Positions 18,083 through 26,114 of a stretch of 64,000 nt of DNA are shown here, piece after piece. Source of the stretch: UBA11136 sp964482135. GTDB taxonomy: Bacteria > Pseudomonadota > Alphaproteobacteria > UBA11136. Within the stretch, counting starts at the first letter, position 1. The number at the start of each line of letters is the position of its first letter. The notes under the pieces were generated by a model. It was not told the origin of the DNA, ran no database searches, and was given only the letters and a program-made list of their open reading frames with translations. The stretch is taken from assembly GCA_964482135.1 (NCBI GenBank), contig CAYZWF010000006.1:1-64000 (forward strand). The letters run 5' to 3'. A program made the position numbers and the translations under genes.

Positions 18083-18469
18083 ATGACGGATTTTTCCAGT
18101 TTGAAAGTTCTGGTGGCGGATGACGACCAGCTTTTTCTCGATTTTGTTAAAATGGTCCTGAACGATTTGACAATCCGGGATGTGGTTTCCGTGGGTGACG
18201 GCGCCGATGCGGTCCGTAAAATTATCGAAACCGAGCAGGATTTTGATCTTGTGGTCTGCGACTATGAGATGCCCGGTTTCAGCGGCATGGATGTCTTTCG
18301 TCTTATCCGCAAGGCGAATATTCCGACAAAATTCGTGATGATTACCGCCCGTGACCGTAGCGAGGACGCGGAAACCATCTCCGGCGGCGGCTGTGAAAAC
18401 TTTATTGCCAAGCCCGTTGAGCCTAAGACGCTTCGTGACACGCTGGAGGCTATCCTTCAGGAGAGCTGA
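18083..18469 (+). CDS. Single-domain response regulator (CheY-like)
   Basis: The 128-residue receiver domain has no output domain. Acidic pocket Asp13-15 (VADDDQ), phospho-acceptor Asp60 in VVCDYEMPG, the switch Thr88 in MITAR and Lys110 in IAKP are all present. Stand-alone receivers act on flagellar motors, in phosphorelays or by protein contact. The start is the ATG at 18083, four codons after a TTG, because GGAGGAA sits at the right distance. No sensor kinase gene is intact nearby. The closest is the broken PAS/receiver gene convergent with it. Confidence 0.9.
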   Translation: MTDFSSLKVLVADDDQLFLDFVKMVLNDLTIRDVVSVGDGADAVRKIIETEQDFDLVVCDYEMPGFSGMDVFRLIRKANIPTKFVMITARDRSEDAETISGGGCENFIAKPVEPKTLRDTLEAILQES

Positions 18470-18483
18470 AAAGATTCGTTGCG

Positions 18484-18545
18484 GGGGGCAAAGAATAAAA
18501 ACACGGCCTGCCATAGGGCGGACCTGTGGTGTGTTTTCTTGAGGT
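18484..18545. terminator. Possible bidirectional terminator
   Basis: The convergent gap contains an imperfect inverted repeat with arms around AAAACAC (about 18496-18502) and GTGTTTT (about 18530-18536) and a GC-rich interior, followed by CTT. It is placed where both the response regulator and the broken kinase would end. The stem is imperfect, so this is weak. Confidence 0.3.
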
Positions 18546-18549
18546 TCTC

Positions 18550-19109
18550 TTACGAAGCCCCGTCCAATACCTCGCGCACCCTGAAGGCCAGCTCATCTTT
18601 CCGGTAGGGCTTGAGAATCATGGGAAACGTTACGTCCCCCTTCATTTTTTCCCTTATTTCATCGGGATTATAGCCGGTGCATAAAAGCACCCCTATATCC
18701 GGGTCGAGCTTCCGGGCTTTTTTGGCAAGTTCCACCCCGGACATGCCGCCTGGCATGACTACGTCGGTGAGCAAGAGGTGAATTTTTTTCCCGCCCTGCT
18801 GACCTTGACCTCCACGGGAAACACGGTGCCGTCCTTGCGCTGGTGGGTGCTCTCGAAGCGTTTGGACCGGACCCGGCGCAGCTCTTCCCAGTGCAGGGGC
18901 CATCCCTTGTGAGAGGCATTGGGATCAATGTCGGGGATGGACATGCCGACGAGCTCTTCCCTGGCATAGCCAAGGTCTTCGCAAGCGGCATTGTTGGCAT
19001 AAAAAATCCGTGCATCCCGGGTCATGCCGTAATAGGCGTCCCGGGTATGATCAAGCGAGAACTGAGACAGCTCCAGGGCCTTGTCAGCCTTTTTGAAGTA
19101 TCTGAACAC
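18550..19109 (-). pseudogene. Remnant of a PAS/histidine kinase/receiver hybrid sensor with its core deleted
   Basis: Two minus-strand frames overlap here. The 5' piece (19109 down to about 18785) encodes a PAS domain: FSLDHTRDAYYGMTRDARIF, FYANNAACEDLGYAREELVG and HQRKDGTVFPVEVKVS. The 3' piece (from about 18800 to 18550) encodes only the second half of a receiver domain: LLLTDVVMPGGMSG, LLCTGYNPDEI and the LKPYRKDELAFRVREVL end. The switch occurs at a GGGAAAAAAA run near 18790. The HisKA domain, the ATPase domain and the first half of the receiver (including the start of its acidic pocket) are missing, and the frame changes at the junction. The simplest reading is an internal deletion with a frameshift. 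The product cannot be a kinase. Confidence 0.78.
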
Positions 19110-19366
19110 GGCGAGATCTTCCCCCGTGCGGTATTGTGCATAAATTCACTGTGCTTTGGTAGAAAAAGCTCACCCGGGCCGGTACGCCGCGGCAGGCGGG
19201 ACATAACGCGCCGTTTCAATATGGAGAGATGCAAAAACTGGGGGTTTACGGGTGTTGTGCGGGGAAGCCAGGCAGCTCTCGTTAACGGTAAATTTCAGGG
19301 CGTGGATGGAAATATCCGATACGTCGAACAGCTTCGAAAGGGCATATTTCTTTAGTAAGAATAAAG
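19110..19366. other. Intergenic stretch before the duplicated methyltransferases
   Basis: About 255 bases with no recognisable gene. Base composition falls from GC-rich to AT-rich across it, which marks the left edge of the unusual segment. The right end (from about 19341) is AT-rich and leads into the ribosome site CGGAGA of the first methyltransferase. Confidence 0.4.
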
Positions 19367-21762
19367 CGGAGACAAAGCATGTCCGATAAAGAATTATTAC
19401 AAAATAAAACGGAAAAAGAGGTTCTTAGAGTCTACCAAAAAGTAAACCCCTCCACATACCCGATCGAAGAAGACCCCAAGGAATACCGGCGCAGAATGGA
19501 TTTCATGGAGGACCTGTTTCTCCATCGCCTTAATTTTCCACCTAAAATGTTCAAGGATGCGACCCTTCTCGACTTCGGAACAGGGACCGGAGAGAACTCG
19601 CTGTTTTATCTGGTGGCAGGGGCTTCGTGTACCTTTGTGGAAATGAACCAGCTGGCCTGCCAGAGAGCCGAAAAATTATTTAAACAATTTTCTTCAGAGT
19701 CATCAAAATGGGAAATCGTCAACGAGTCCCTTTTCGATTTTAACAGCGACGAATCATACGACATCGTTATTTCTAACGGTGTTATTCACACCACATCGGA
19801 CAAGGAAAAGGCGATTGAAATAAAGTCCAAGCACTTGAAAAACGGGGGTTTCCTCGTTCTTGGCATCGCCAATTCCGCGGGCTCATTCCAACGCAACCTG
19901 CAACGGGCCATTCTCTATCATTTCGCCACAAGTGACGAAGATATTGCCTCTCTTGCCGAGGAACTGTTCGCCGACCATTTGGATCGTGCCGAAAAATTCA
20001 GTAGCCGGGACAGGAAGGCGATCATATACGATTCTTACGTAAATCCTAAACTCGATACTCCGAGCGTATCGGAAATTTTGAATTGGTTTTCAAAGAACGG
20101 CCTGGTCATGTATTCGTCATGGCCGCCCATCATCCCGGCGATTCTTGGTGATCCGGCGGACAGAAAACCGTTGCCGCTCGAAGACTTTCCCAGCCTGATG
20201 AGCCTTGCGGAAATTATCTATTTAAGTCATTCCGACGATGATGCGATCGTCTTGGCCGAAACCGAAAAAGGAATGGAGCCGGCCATTAAATCGTTTAAGG
20301 AGATTGTCGATTTGCTGAGTGATGTGACACCCAATGGGCGCATCGAAGTTGATGATGCCATTAAAAAAATCGATACATTCCAGGCGGGAGAAAAAAGATT
20401 AGATCCGTATCTTCCTCATATGGACAGGCTGACGAACGCTCTGGAAGAAACCAAATGTATTATTGAGGCCCTCAAAAAAGATGACATCAATGGTGTCAAA
20501 AAATGCATCGAAGATACAAAAGTGCTTTTTAAGGGAACACATGGATTGGGAATGAGCTGGTATATCGGGTATAAGCGCTAAATAAAAATAAGACGGAGAC
20601 AAAGCATGTCCGATAAAGAATTATTACAAAATAAAACGGAAAAAGAGGTTCTTAGAGTCTACCAAAAAGTAAACCCCTCCACATACCCGATCGAAGAAGA
20701 CCCCAAGGAATACCGGCGCAGAATGGATTTCATGGAGGACCTGTTTCTCCATCGCCTTAATTTTCCACCTAAAATGTTCAAGGATGCGACCCTTCTCGAC
20801 TTCGGAACAGGGACCGGAGAGAACTCGCTGTTTTATCTGGTGGCAGGGGCTTCGTGTACCTTTGTGGAAATGAACCAGCTGGCCTGCCAGAGAGCCGAAA
20901 AATTATTTAAACAATTTTCTTCAGAGTCATCAAAATGGGAAATCGTCAACGAGTCCCTTTTCGATTTTAACAGCGACGAATCATACGACATCGTTATTTC
21001 TAACGGTGTTATTCACACCACATCGGACAAGGAAAAGGCGATTGAAATAAAGTCCAAGCACTTGAAAAACGGGGGTTTCCTCGTTCTTGGCATCGCCAAT
21101 TCCGCGGGCTCATTCCAACGCAACCTGCAACGGGCCATTCTCTATCATTTCGCCACAAGTGACGAAGATATTGCCTCTCTTGCCGAGGAACTGTTCGCCG
21201 ACCATTTGGATCGTGCCGAAAAATTCAGTAGCCGGGACAGGAAGGCGATCATATACGATTCTTACGTAAATCCTAAACTCGATACTCCGAGCGTATCGGA
21301 AATTTTGAATTGGTTTTCAAAGAACGGCCTGGTCATGTATTCGTCATGGCCGCCCATCATCCCGGCGATTCTTGGTGATCCGGCGGACAGAAAACCGTTG
21401 CCGCTCGAAGACTTTCCCAGCCTGATGAGCCTTGCGGAAATTATCTATTTAAGTCATTCCGACGATGATGCGATCGTCTTGGCCGAAACCGAAAAAGGAA
21501 TGGAGCCGGCCATTAAATCGTTTAAGGAGATTGTCGATTTGCTGAGTGATGTGACACCCAATGGGCGCATCGAAGTTGATGATGCCATTAAAAAAATCGA
21601 TACATTCCAGGCGGGAGAAAAAAGATTAGATCCGTATCTTCCTCATATGGACAGGCTGACGAACGCTCTGGAAGAAACCAAATGTATTATTGAGGCCCTC
21701 AAAAAAGATGACATCAATGGTGTCAAAAAATGCATCGAAGATACAAAAGTGCTTTTTAAGGG
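19367..21762. repeat. Tandem direct duplication, period 1227 bases
   Basis: Bases 19367-20535 and 20594-21762 appear identical by eye (1169 bases each), starting 12 bases before each ATG. The copies then continue as homologous but diverged sequence for the last 45 or so coding bases: the first difference is A at 20536 against C at 21763. The unit is therefore one whole gene plus its ribosome site. The clustering of all differences at the 3' end suggests gene conversion or unequal crossing-over and not a single fresh duplication. Confidence 0.92.
19379..20581 (+). CDS. Class I SAM-dependent methyltransferase, tandem copy A
   Basis: The 400-residue protein has SAM motif I LLDFGTGTGENS at 63-74, the ribose-binding acid in FVEMN (Glu88) and YDIVISNGVIHTTSD at 127-141. 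The C-terminal 240 residues are helical and do not match a family I know. The tail (residues 300-400) is rich in Lys and Glu. The substrate is unknown. A ribosome site GGAGAC lies eight bases before the ATG. The gene is clearly more AT-rich than the genes on either side, and AAA and GAA codons dominate, which suggests transfer from another genome. It ends MSWYIGYKR. The next gene is a near-identical copy starting 24 bases later. No membrane segment or signal peptide is present. Confidence 0.88.
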   Translation: MSDKELLQNKTEKEVLRVYQKVNPSTYPIEEDPKEYRRRMDFMEDLFLHRLNFPPKMFKDATLLDFGTGTGENSLFYLVAGASCTFVEMNQLACQRAEKLFKQFSSESSKWEIVNESLFDFNSDESYDIVISNGVIHTTSDKEKAIEIKSKHLKNGGFLVLGIANSAGSFQRNLQRAILYHFATSDEDIASLAEELFADHLDRAEKFSSRDRKAIIYDSYVNPKLDTPSVSEILNWFSKNGLVMYSSWPPIIPAILGDPADRKPLPLEDFPSLMSLAEIIYLSHSDDDAIVLAETEKGMEPAIKSFKEIVDLLSDVTPNGRIEVDDAIKKIDTFQAGEKRLDPYLPHMDRLTNALEETKCIIEALKKDDINGVKKCIEDTKVLFKGTHGLGMSWYIGYKR

Positions 21763-21808
21763 CACGCACGGATTGGGAATGAATTGGTATATCGGGTATA
21801 AAGCTTGA
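20606..21808 (+). CDS. Class I SAM-dependent methyltransferase, tandem copy B
   Basis: This copy equals copy A at every residue except the end, MNWYIGYKA against MSWYIGYKR. The DNA seems unchanged over the first 1157 coding bases, including the ribosome site, so the two enzymes should have the same activity. Possible reasons for two copies are dosage, a transient array state, or an assembly effect. The substitutions between copies sit at 20536-20577 and the matching positions. The 24-base spacer between the genes leaves no room for a separate promoter, so the two are probably one transcript. Confidence 0.88.
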   Translation: MSDKELLQNKTEKEVLRVYQKVNPSTYPIEEDPKEYRRRMDFMEDLFLHRLNFPPKMFKDATLLDFGTGTGENSLFYLVAGASCTFVEMNQLACQRAEKLFKQFSSESSKWEIVNESLFDFNSDESYDIVISNGVIHTTSDKEKAIEIKSKHLKNGGFLVLGIANSAGSFQRNLQRAILYHFATSDEDIASLAEELFADHLDRAEKFSSRDRKAIIYDSYVNPKLDTPSVSEILNWFSKNGLVMYSSWPPIIPAILGDPADRKPLPLEDFPSLMSLAEIIYLSHSDDDAIVLAETEKGMEPAIKSFKEIVDLLSDVTPNGRIEVDDAIKKIDTFQAGEKRLDPYLPHMDRLTNALEETKCIIEALKKDDINGVKKCIEDTKVLFKGTHGLGMNWYIGYKA

Positions 21809-22007
21809 CTGCGTACCAAGAATCTCTAAACCAGGAATTCCCGCGCTTGGACAAAATAGGGCGCTGGTCGTTTTCTTCTTTTCTTTCTGTCCATATCACT
21901 GTCCATATCAAATAAAAATGTTTGGCGCTTGCCCCCGGGACTGGATCAAACTGGACGCCAATCAGAATCGGCTAAATTGATTTTATTCTCAGGAGATTTT
22001 ACCAGGC
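21809..22007. promoter_or_regulatory. Intergenic region upstream of the ACP cassette
   Basis: Nearly 200 bases without a gene. The phrase TGTCCATATCA occurs twice in a row (about 21889-21911). An AT-rich stretch is followed by a strong ribosome site AGGAGA at about 21991-21996, before the ACP ATG at 22008. A promoter for the ACP operon is expected here, but no clear sigma-70 hexamer pair is visible. The composition returns to GC-rich just after this gap. Confidence 0.4.
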
Positions 22008-22301
22008 ATGTCAGCTAAATCCGCCCTTGAGATCGTCCAGACCGCAATTTCTGAAGTAAACGAACAGAACGACGACGGCCAGGCCATCGACGCCGCGCCG
22101 GAAACGGTGCTTCTCGGACCCGGCGGCGTCGCCGATTCATTAATTCTGGTAAATATCGTAGTGGCGGTCGAACAGAACCTGGAGGCCCAGACCGGCACCT
22201 ACGTGACGCTTATCGAAGACGACACCGTTCTGGGTGATGATGGCCCCTTGCGGACGGTTGGAAGTCTCGTCGAATTTGTCGCTGGGAAAATGGGCGGATG
22301 A
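22008..22301 (+). CDS. Acyl carrier protein-like protein
   Basis: The 97-residue acidic protein has the phosphopantetheine site GGVADSLILVNIVVAVE with Ser44 in Asp-Ser-Leu. Helix II follows as expected, and the C-terminal helix ends LVEFVAGKMGG. It is longer than FabC/AcpP and lacks the DSLDTVEL of the housekeeping ACP, so it is a dedicated carrier. Its neighbours (SDR reductase, KAS III, AMP-ligase, MBL hydrolase) are the set needed to build and release a short acyl chain on it. RBS AGGAGA lies 11 bases upstream. The next gene begins one base after its stop. Confidence 0.83.
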   Translation: MSAKSALEIVQTAISEVNEQNDDGQAIDAAPETVLLGPGGVADSLILVNIVVAVEQNLEAQTGTYVTLIEDDTVLGDDGPLRTVGSLVEFVAGKMGG

Positions 22302-22302
22302 T

Positions 22303-22998
22303 GTGTCGCGCACGGTTCTTATAACGGGCGCCAGCCGGGGAGTCGGCCTCAGGCTGGCCGCCGAAATGGCCGCTCGCGGTGATGTGGTTTTTGGCTGCGG
22401 CCGGTCGAAAGCGCCTGCGGATATTTCCTTTCATTATACAGAGGCTGACGTCGGGGATGAAAAATCCGTGAAGGCGCTTTTTAGTGCATTGCGCAAGGAA
22501 GCGGACGGATTGGATGTTCTTATAAACAATGCCGGCCTCGCGGACGCTAAATCGCTTTTGCTCAGCCGAGCCGAAGATTTTTCCAGTATCTTCGCCGCCA
22601 ATGTAACCGGCGCCGCCATCGTGTCGCGCGAAGCGGCTAAAATGATGAAGCGGCGCGGCGGGGCTATCATCAATGTTTCCTCCATCCATGTGCCCTTGGC
22701 GTCGGTGGGCAGCGGCGCTTACGGGGCTTCCAAGGCGGCGCTGGAACAGCTTTCCCGCGTCATGGCCCATGAACTGGCAAGCGATTCCATTTCGGTTAAC
22801 AGCCTCGGACTTTCCTACGTCGAAGGGACCGGTATGGCGGAGGCACAGAGCGAAAAAGCAGTCGAGGCGGCCTCGGCCCGGCTCGCCCGGCCCGGTCAAA
22901 TCACCGTCGACGAGGTTCTTCATGCGGTTGATTTCCTTTCTTCCCCGGCGGCTCGGAATATCACCGGTGAAACCCTTTATTTCGGCGGGCCCCTCTAG
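22303..22998 (+). CDS. Short-chain dehydrogenase/reductase, FabG-like
   Basis: I place the start at the GTG at 22303, just after the ACP stop. The longer frame from 22234 lies inside the ACP gene. The 231-residue product has the NADPH loop TGASRGVG at 8-15, NNAG at 75-78, catalytic Ser126/127 in INVSSIH, and Tyr140-x3-Lys144. It fits 3-oxoacyl-ACP reductases. In this context it probably reduces a 3-ketoacyl group on the neighbouring ACP to a 3-hydroxyacyl group (inference). The end is followed by a 16-base gap to the MBL gene. Confidence 0.85.
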   Translation: MSRTVLITGASRGVGLRLAAEMAARGDVVFGCGRSKAPADISFHYTEADVGDEKSVKALFSALRKEADGLDVLINNAGLADAKSLLLSRAEDFSSIFAANVTGAAIVSREAAKMMKRRGGAIINVSSIHVPLASVGSGAYGASKAALEQLSRVMAHELASDSISVNSLGLSYVEGTGMAEAQSEKAVEAASARLARPGQITVDEVLHAVDFLSSPAARNITGETLYFGGPL

Positions 22999-23014
22999 GT
23001 TCCGGTCAGGCACC

Positions 23015-23656
23015 GTGCAGAACAAGGTAAAGCAGATCGTCAACGGCCCCTGGCAGCAGAATTGCTACCTGATCGGGGGTAAGGACGACGCCGCGCTTAT
23101 TCTCGATCCGGGTAGCGACGCGCTATTGATTGAAAAAAGCATTGAGGATGCCGGCTTCAAACCCATCGCTATCATCAACACCCATGCCCATTACGATCAT
23201 ATTGGCGCGGTGGCGGCGCTGATGAAGCGCTATGCCATTCCCTTTTATATGCACAGCAGCGACGCGGATATTCTGAAGCAGGCCAACGTCTATCGGCGGA
23301 TTTTCGGCTGTTCGATTAAGGTCGAGGTGCCGGAGATCACCCATGACCTCGCCACTCTTCCCGCGGAAATCGATATCGGACCCTTCCGGGTATCCTGGCT
23401 GGCGACACCGGGCCATACCCCGGGCAGCGTCACCTTTACCATCGATGGCGATCTTTTTCCCGGCGACACGCTTTTTTGTGATTCCATCGGCCGCACCGAC
23501 CTTCCGGGCGGTGACAGGGCGGTGCTCGCTCTGTCGTTGCGCCGAGTTACGGAACTGCCGCCGCATCTCATGTTGCGACCGGGTCACGGCCCGGCGGCGG
23601 TGCTTGGTGACATTATCGCATCCAACAAAACTCTGGCCGAGGCCATCGCCGCATGA
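23015..23656 (+). CDS. MBL-fold metallohydrolase (glyoxalase II-like)
   Basis: I take the GTG at 23015 as the start, because the frame upstream runs through the SDR gene. It encodes 213 residues. Metal ligands are complete: His57-x-His59-x-Asp61-His62, His134 in TPGHTPGS, Asp151 in FPGDTLF and His191 in RPGHGP. The family hydrolyses thioesters such as S-lactoylglutathione. Next to an ACP and a KAS III, it may release or proofread an acyl thioester, as MBL thioesterases do in some polyketide pathways (inference). Its stop overlaps the KAS III start by 4 bases, which supports a shared pathway. Confidence 0.83.
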   Translation: MQNKVKQIVNGPWQQNCYLIGGKDDAALILDPGSDALLIEKSIEDAGFKPIAIINTHAHYDHIGAVAALMKRYAIPFYMHSSDADILKQANVYRRIFGCSIKVEVPEITHDLATLPAEIDIGPFRVSWLATPGHTPGSVTFTIDGDLFPGDTLFCDSIGRTDLPGGDRAVLALSLRRVTELPPHLMLRPGHGPAAVLGDIIASNKTLAEAIAA

Positions 23657-24696
23657 CAGGTCGGGCTGTCGGTATTCTGGCCGTGGCGTCTCATCTGCCG
23701 GACAGGCGGGTGAGCAACGAAGAGCTTCAAAACGAACACCCGGACTGGGACATGGCGCAGCTGGCAGAGCGCACCGGTGTTTATGAACGCCCCATCGCGG
23801 CGGAAGGCAAAACTGCTTTCGACCTCGGCCTCGCCGCCTGCCGTAAGTTGATCGAAGCTGGCGATTTCGATCCAGCGGCCATCGGCGCGGTCATTTTCTG
23901 CACCCAGACCCCCGATTACATCATGCCGCCCAATGCCTGCTTGCTCCACGGGGCGCTGGACCTGTCACCGGACGTCCTCGCTTTCGATATCACGTTGGCC
24001 TGTTCGGGGTATGTCTACGGCCTGACGCTGGCCGAAAGCTTGATTGCCGCCGGCCGCGTCGAGAGCGTCCTCCTGGTCACCGCGGATACCTACAGCCACC
24101 TCATTCACTCCCAGGACCGGACAACACGGTGTCTTTTTGGCGACGGCGCGGCGGCGTCGCTCATCGGGCTGGTGGAAGACGGCGAAGGGATCGTTGACAT
24201 CCGATGTGGCACGGCGGGGGCCTTGGGCGACCGTTTTATGGTGCCGGCCGGTGGCGCAAGGTTGAAGAAAGGCCCCGCAACAGCCGAGCCGGAAGCCGAC
24301 CGGTTCGGCAATGTCCGCACCGCCGAACACATCCACATGAATGGCTTTGGCGTCCTCGCCTTTGCCAATGAATATATGCCGGGCACGGTCCGCGACATTC
24401 TCGACGCCAACGGACTCGGCGTCGATGATCTGGATATGGTCATCTTCCATCAGGCGAGCCGCGTGGCGCTGGACAGCCTTTGCCGCCTGACCGGGGTCAG
24501 TTCGGATCGGGATTTCAGAAACCTGGACAATGTCGGCAATCTGGTTTCCGCCTCCATCCCCGTCGCCCTGGCCGACGCGGTATCCCAGGGTCGCCTCGCG
24601 CCGGGATCATTGATCTTGCTCTGCAGTTTTGGTGCTGGCTTGTCTTGGGGCAATGCGCTGATTCGCATCCCCGCCGCCTTGACCGTAAAAACGTGA
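23653..24696 (+). CDS. 3-oxoacyl-ACP synthase III family protein (KAS III/FabH-like)
   Basis: The 347-residue thiolase-fold enzyme has the full triad: Cys117 in TLACSGYVYG, His266 in IFHQAS and Asn296 in NVGNLVSASIP. KAS III enzymes condense an acyl-CoA starter with malonyl-ACP to give a 3-ketoacyl-ACP. A housekeeping FabH would normally lie with plsX. This copy sits with its own ACP, reductase and ligase, and is therefore a pathway-specific synthase. Acetyl-CoA starter plus one extension and reduction would give 3-hydroxybutyryl-ACP, a group known from flagellin sugars (inference). It overlaps its neighbours by 4 bases on both sides. Confidence 0.87.
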   Translation: MTGRAVGILAVASHLPDRRVSNEELQNEHPDWDMAQLAERTGVYERPIAAEGKTAFDLGLAACRKLIEAGDFDPAAIGAVIFCTQTPDYIMPPNACLLHGALDLSPDVLAFDITLACSGYVYGLTLAESLIAAGRVESVLLVTADTYSHLIHSQDRTTRCLFGDGAAASLIGLVEDGEGIVDIRCGTAGALGDRFMVPAGGARLKKGPATAEPEADRFGNVRTAEHIHMNGFGVLAFANEYMPGTVRDILDANGLGVDDLDMVIFHQASRVALDSLCRLTGVSSDRDFRNLDNVGNLVSASIPVALADAVSQGRLAPGSLILLCSFGAGLSWGNALIRIPAALTVKT

Positions 24697-26069
24697 GTAA
24701 GAAGGCTGTGAGTGAAATCACCTTCCTCTGTGATGCACTTGCCAGCCGCCCCGGCGAGCCCGCCCTGATCTGGCGGGAGTCCGTCGTCACCACTGGCGAC
24801 ATTCTGGAATTGATAGAGGAGGCGGAAAGTCGGCTGGAAGCGGAAAGCATCAACCCCGGCGATGTGGTGCTGCTGGTGGCCGACTACTCCCCCCGGGCGG
24901 CGGCGTATCTTCTGGCCCTGATCAAGCGCCGCGCTATTACCGTGCCCTTGACGCCGGGTGTTCTCGCTCGCTCGTCCAGGTATCTTGAAATCGCCGAACC
25001 CACCCGAGCAGTCCGTATTTCGGAAGACGACGCCGTCACCGTGGAGATTCTTGCGTCCAGCGGTAAGGAAAACAATCTTTACGGTTGCTTGCGCTCCGAT
25101 GACCGTCCCGGGCTGGTGCTCTTTACCTCCGGCTCGACAGGTGAGCCCAAGGGTGTGGTCCACGATTTTTCCCGGCTTCTGGAAAAATTCAAACGGCCCC
25201 GCCCGACCATGAGCATGGTTGCTTTTCTGATGTTCGATCATTGGGGTGGCCTCAACACTCTACTGCACGGATTTTCAAGCGGCAGCCTGATGGCCTTTCC
25301 CGGCGATCGCCAGCCTCATCACGTCTGCGGCCTGATCGAAAGGCACCGGTTGGAACTTCTCCCCGCCTCGCCGACCTTCCTCAACCTTCTGATTATGAGC
25401 GGCGCCCACCGGGAATCCGACCTTTCCAGCCTCAAACTCATTACCTACGGCGCGGAACCAATGCCGCCGGCGACATTGGAAGCGGTGCGCCGCGAGTTAC
25501 CCGAGGTGGAAATGCGCCAGACCTACGGCCTGATTGAGCTCGGCGTCATGCGGTCGAAATCAAAGTCCAGTGATTCGCTCTGGGTGAAGATCGGCGGTGA
25601 CGGATACGAGACTCGGATCAAAGGCGGTCTTTTGGAGATCAAGGCCGACGCCGCCATGCTTGGCTACCTCAACGCCCCCAGCCCCTTTACCGATGATGGC
25701 TGGTTCATGACCGGTGACGCCGTGGAAACCAAGGACGGCTTTTATCGCATCCTCGGGCGCGCCAGCGAACTCATCAATGTCGGCGGCCAGAAGGTTTACC
25801 CGGCGGAGGTGGAAACGGTCCTGCTTGAATGTGCGGCGGTGAAAGATGCGGTGGTCTACGGCGAACGCAATCCCATCACCGGTAAAATCGTCTGCGCCGA
25901 TGTGGTGCCCGTCACGCCCGGCGACACGGCGGAACTACGCCGGACCATCAAACGCCATTGCCAGGAAAACATGGAAAGTTTCAAGGTGCCGGTCCGTATC
26001 AACATTAAGGAAGGTGTCGTCTACGGCGACCGGTTGAAGCGCAAAAGGCCGGTGGAAAGCAAAACCTAG
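24693..26069 (+). CDS. AMP-forming acyl ligase (ANL superfamily)
   Basis: I choose the GTG at 24693, inside the KAS III stop. A second GTG at 24708 is possible, and the ORF upstream from 24480 overlaps KAS III. The 458-residue enzyme has the P-loop LVLFTSGSTGEPKG at 141-154, then RQTYGLIELG, GWFMTGDAV and ILGRASELINVGGQKVYPAE. The last Lys region is GDRLKRKRP. It is short for the family and lacks any fused carrier domain. It probably activates a carboxylic acid as an adenylate and loads it on the ACP or CoA. The substrate is unknown. The operon ends in a strong terminator that overlaps its stop. Confidence 0.86.
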   Translation: MSKKAVSEITFLCDALASRPGEPALIWRESVVTTGDILELIEEAESRLEAESINPGDVVLLVADYSPRAAAYLLALIKRRAITVPLTPGVLARSSRYLEIAEPTRAVRISEDDAVTVEILASSGKENNLYGCLRSDDRPGLVLFTSGSTGEPKGVVHDFSRLLEKFKRPRPTMSMVAFLMFDHWGGLNTLLHGFSSGSLMAFPGDRQPHHVCGLIERHRLELLPASPTFLNLLIMSGAHRESDLSSLKLITYGAEPMPPATLEAVRRELPEVEMRQTYGLIELGVMRSKSKSSDSLWVKIGGDGYETRIKGGLLEIKADAAMLGYLNAPSPFTDDGWFMTGDAVETKDGFYRILGRASELINVGGQKVYPAEVETVLLECAAVKDAVVYGERNPITGKIVCADVVPVTPGDTAELRRTIKRHCQENMESFKVPVRINIKEGVVYGDRLKRKRPVESKT

Positions 26070-26099
26070 CCCGCAACTTTAATATGTTGCGGGCTTTTT
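26069..26099 (+). terminator. Rho-independent terminator of the ACP cassette
   Basis: A perfect 9-base stem GCCCGCAAC / GTTGCGGGC (26069-26077 and 26086-26094) with an 8-base loop is followed by five T. It starts at the last base of the ligase stop. Read on the minus strand, the same stem is followed by a weaker TAGGTTTT, so it may also end the convergent carbamoyltransferase. Confidence 0.9.
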
Positions 26100-26114
26100 G
26101 CCGCCTGACCGGTC

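Noticed and set aside
17000..22000. Search for a second copy of the tRNA-Ser 3' end as an att site
   Set aside because: I found no repeat of the T-arm sequence by eye, so no attachment site is claimed.
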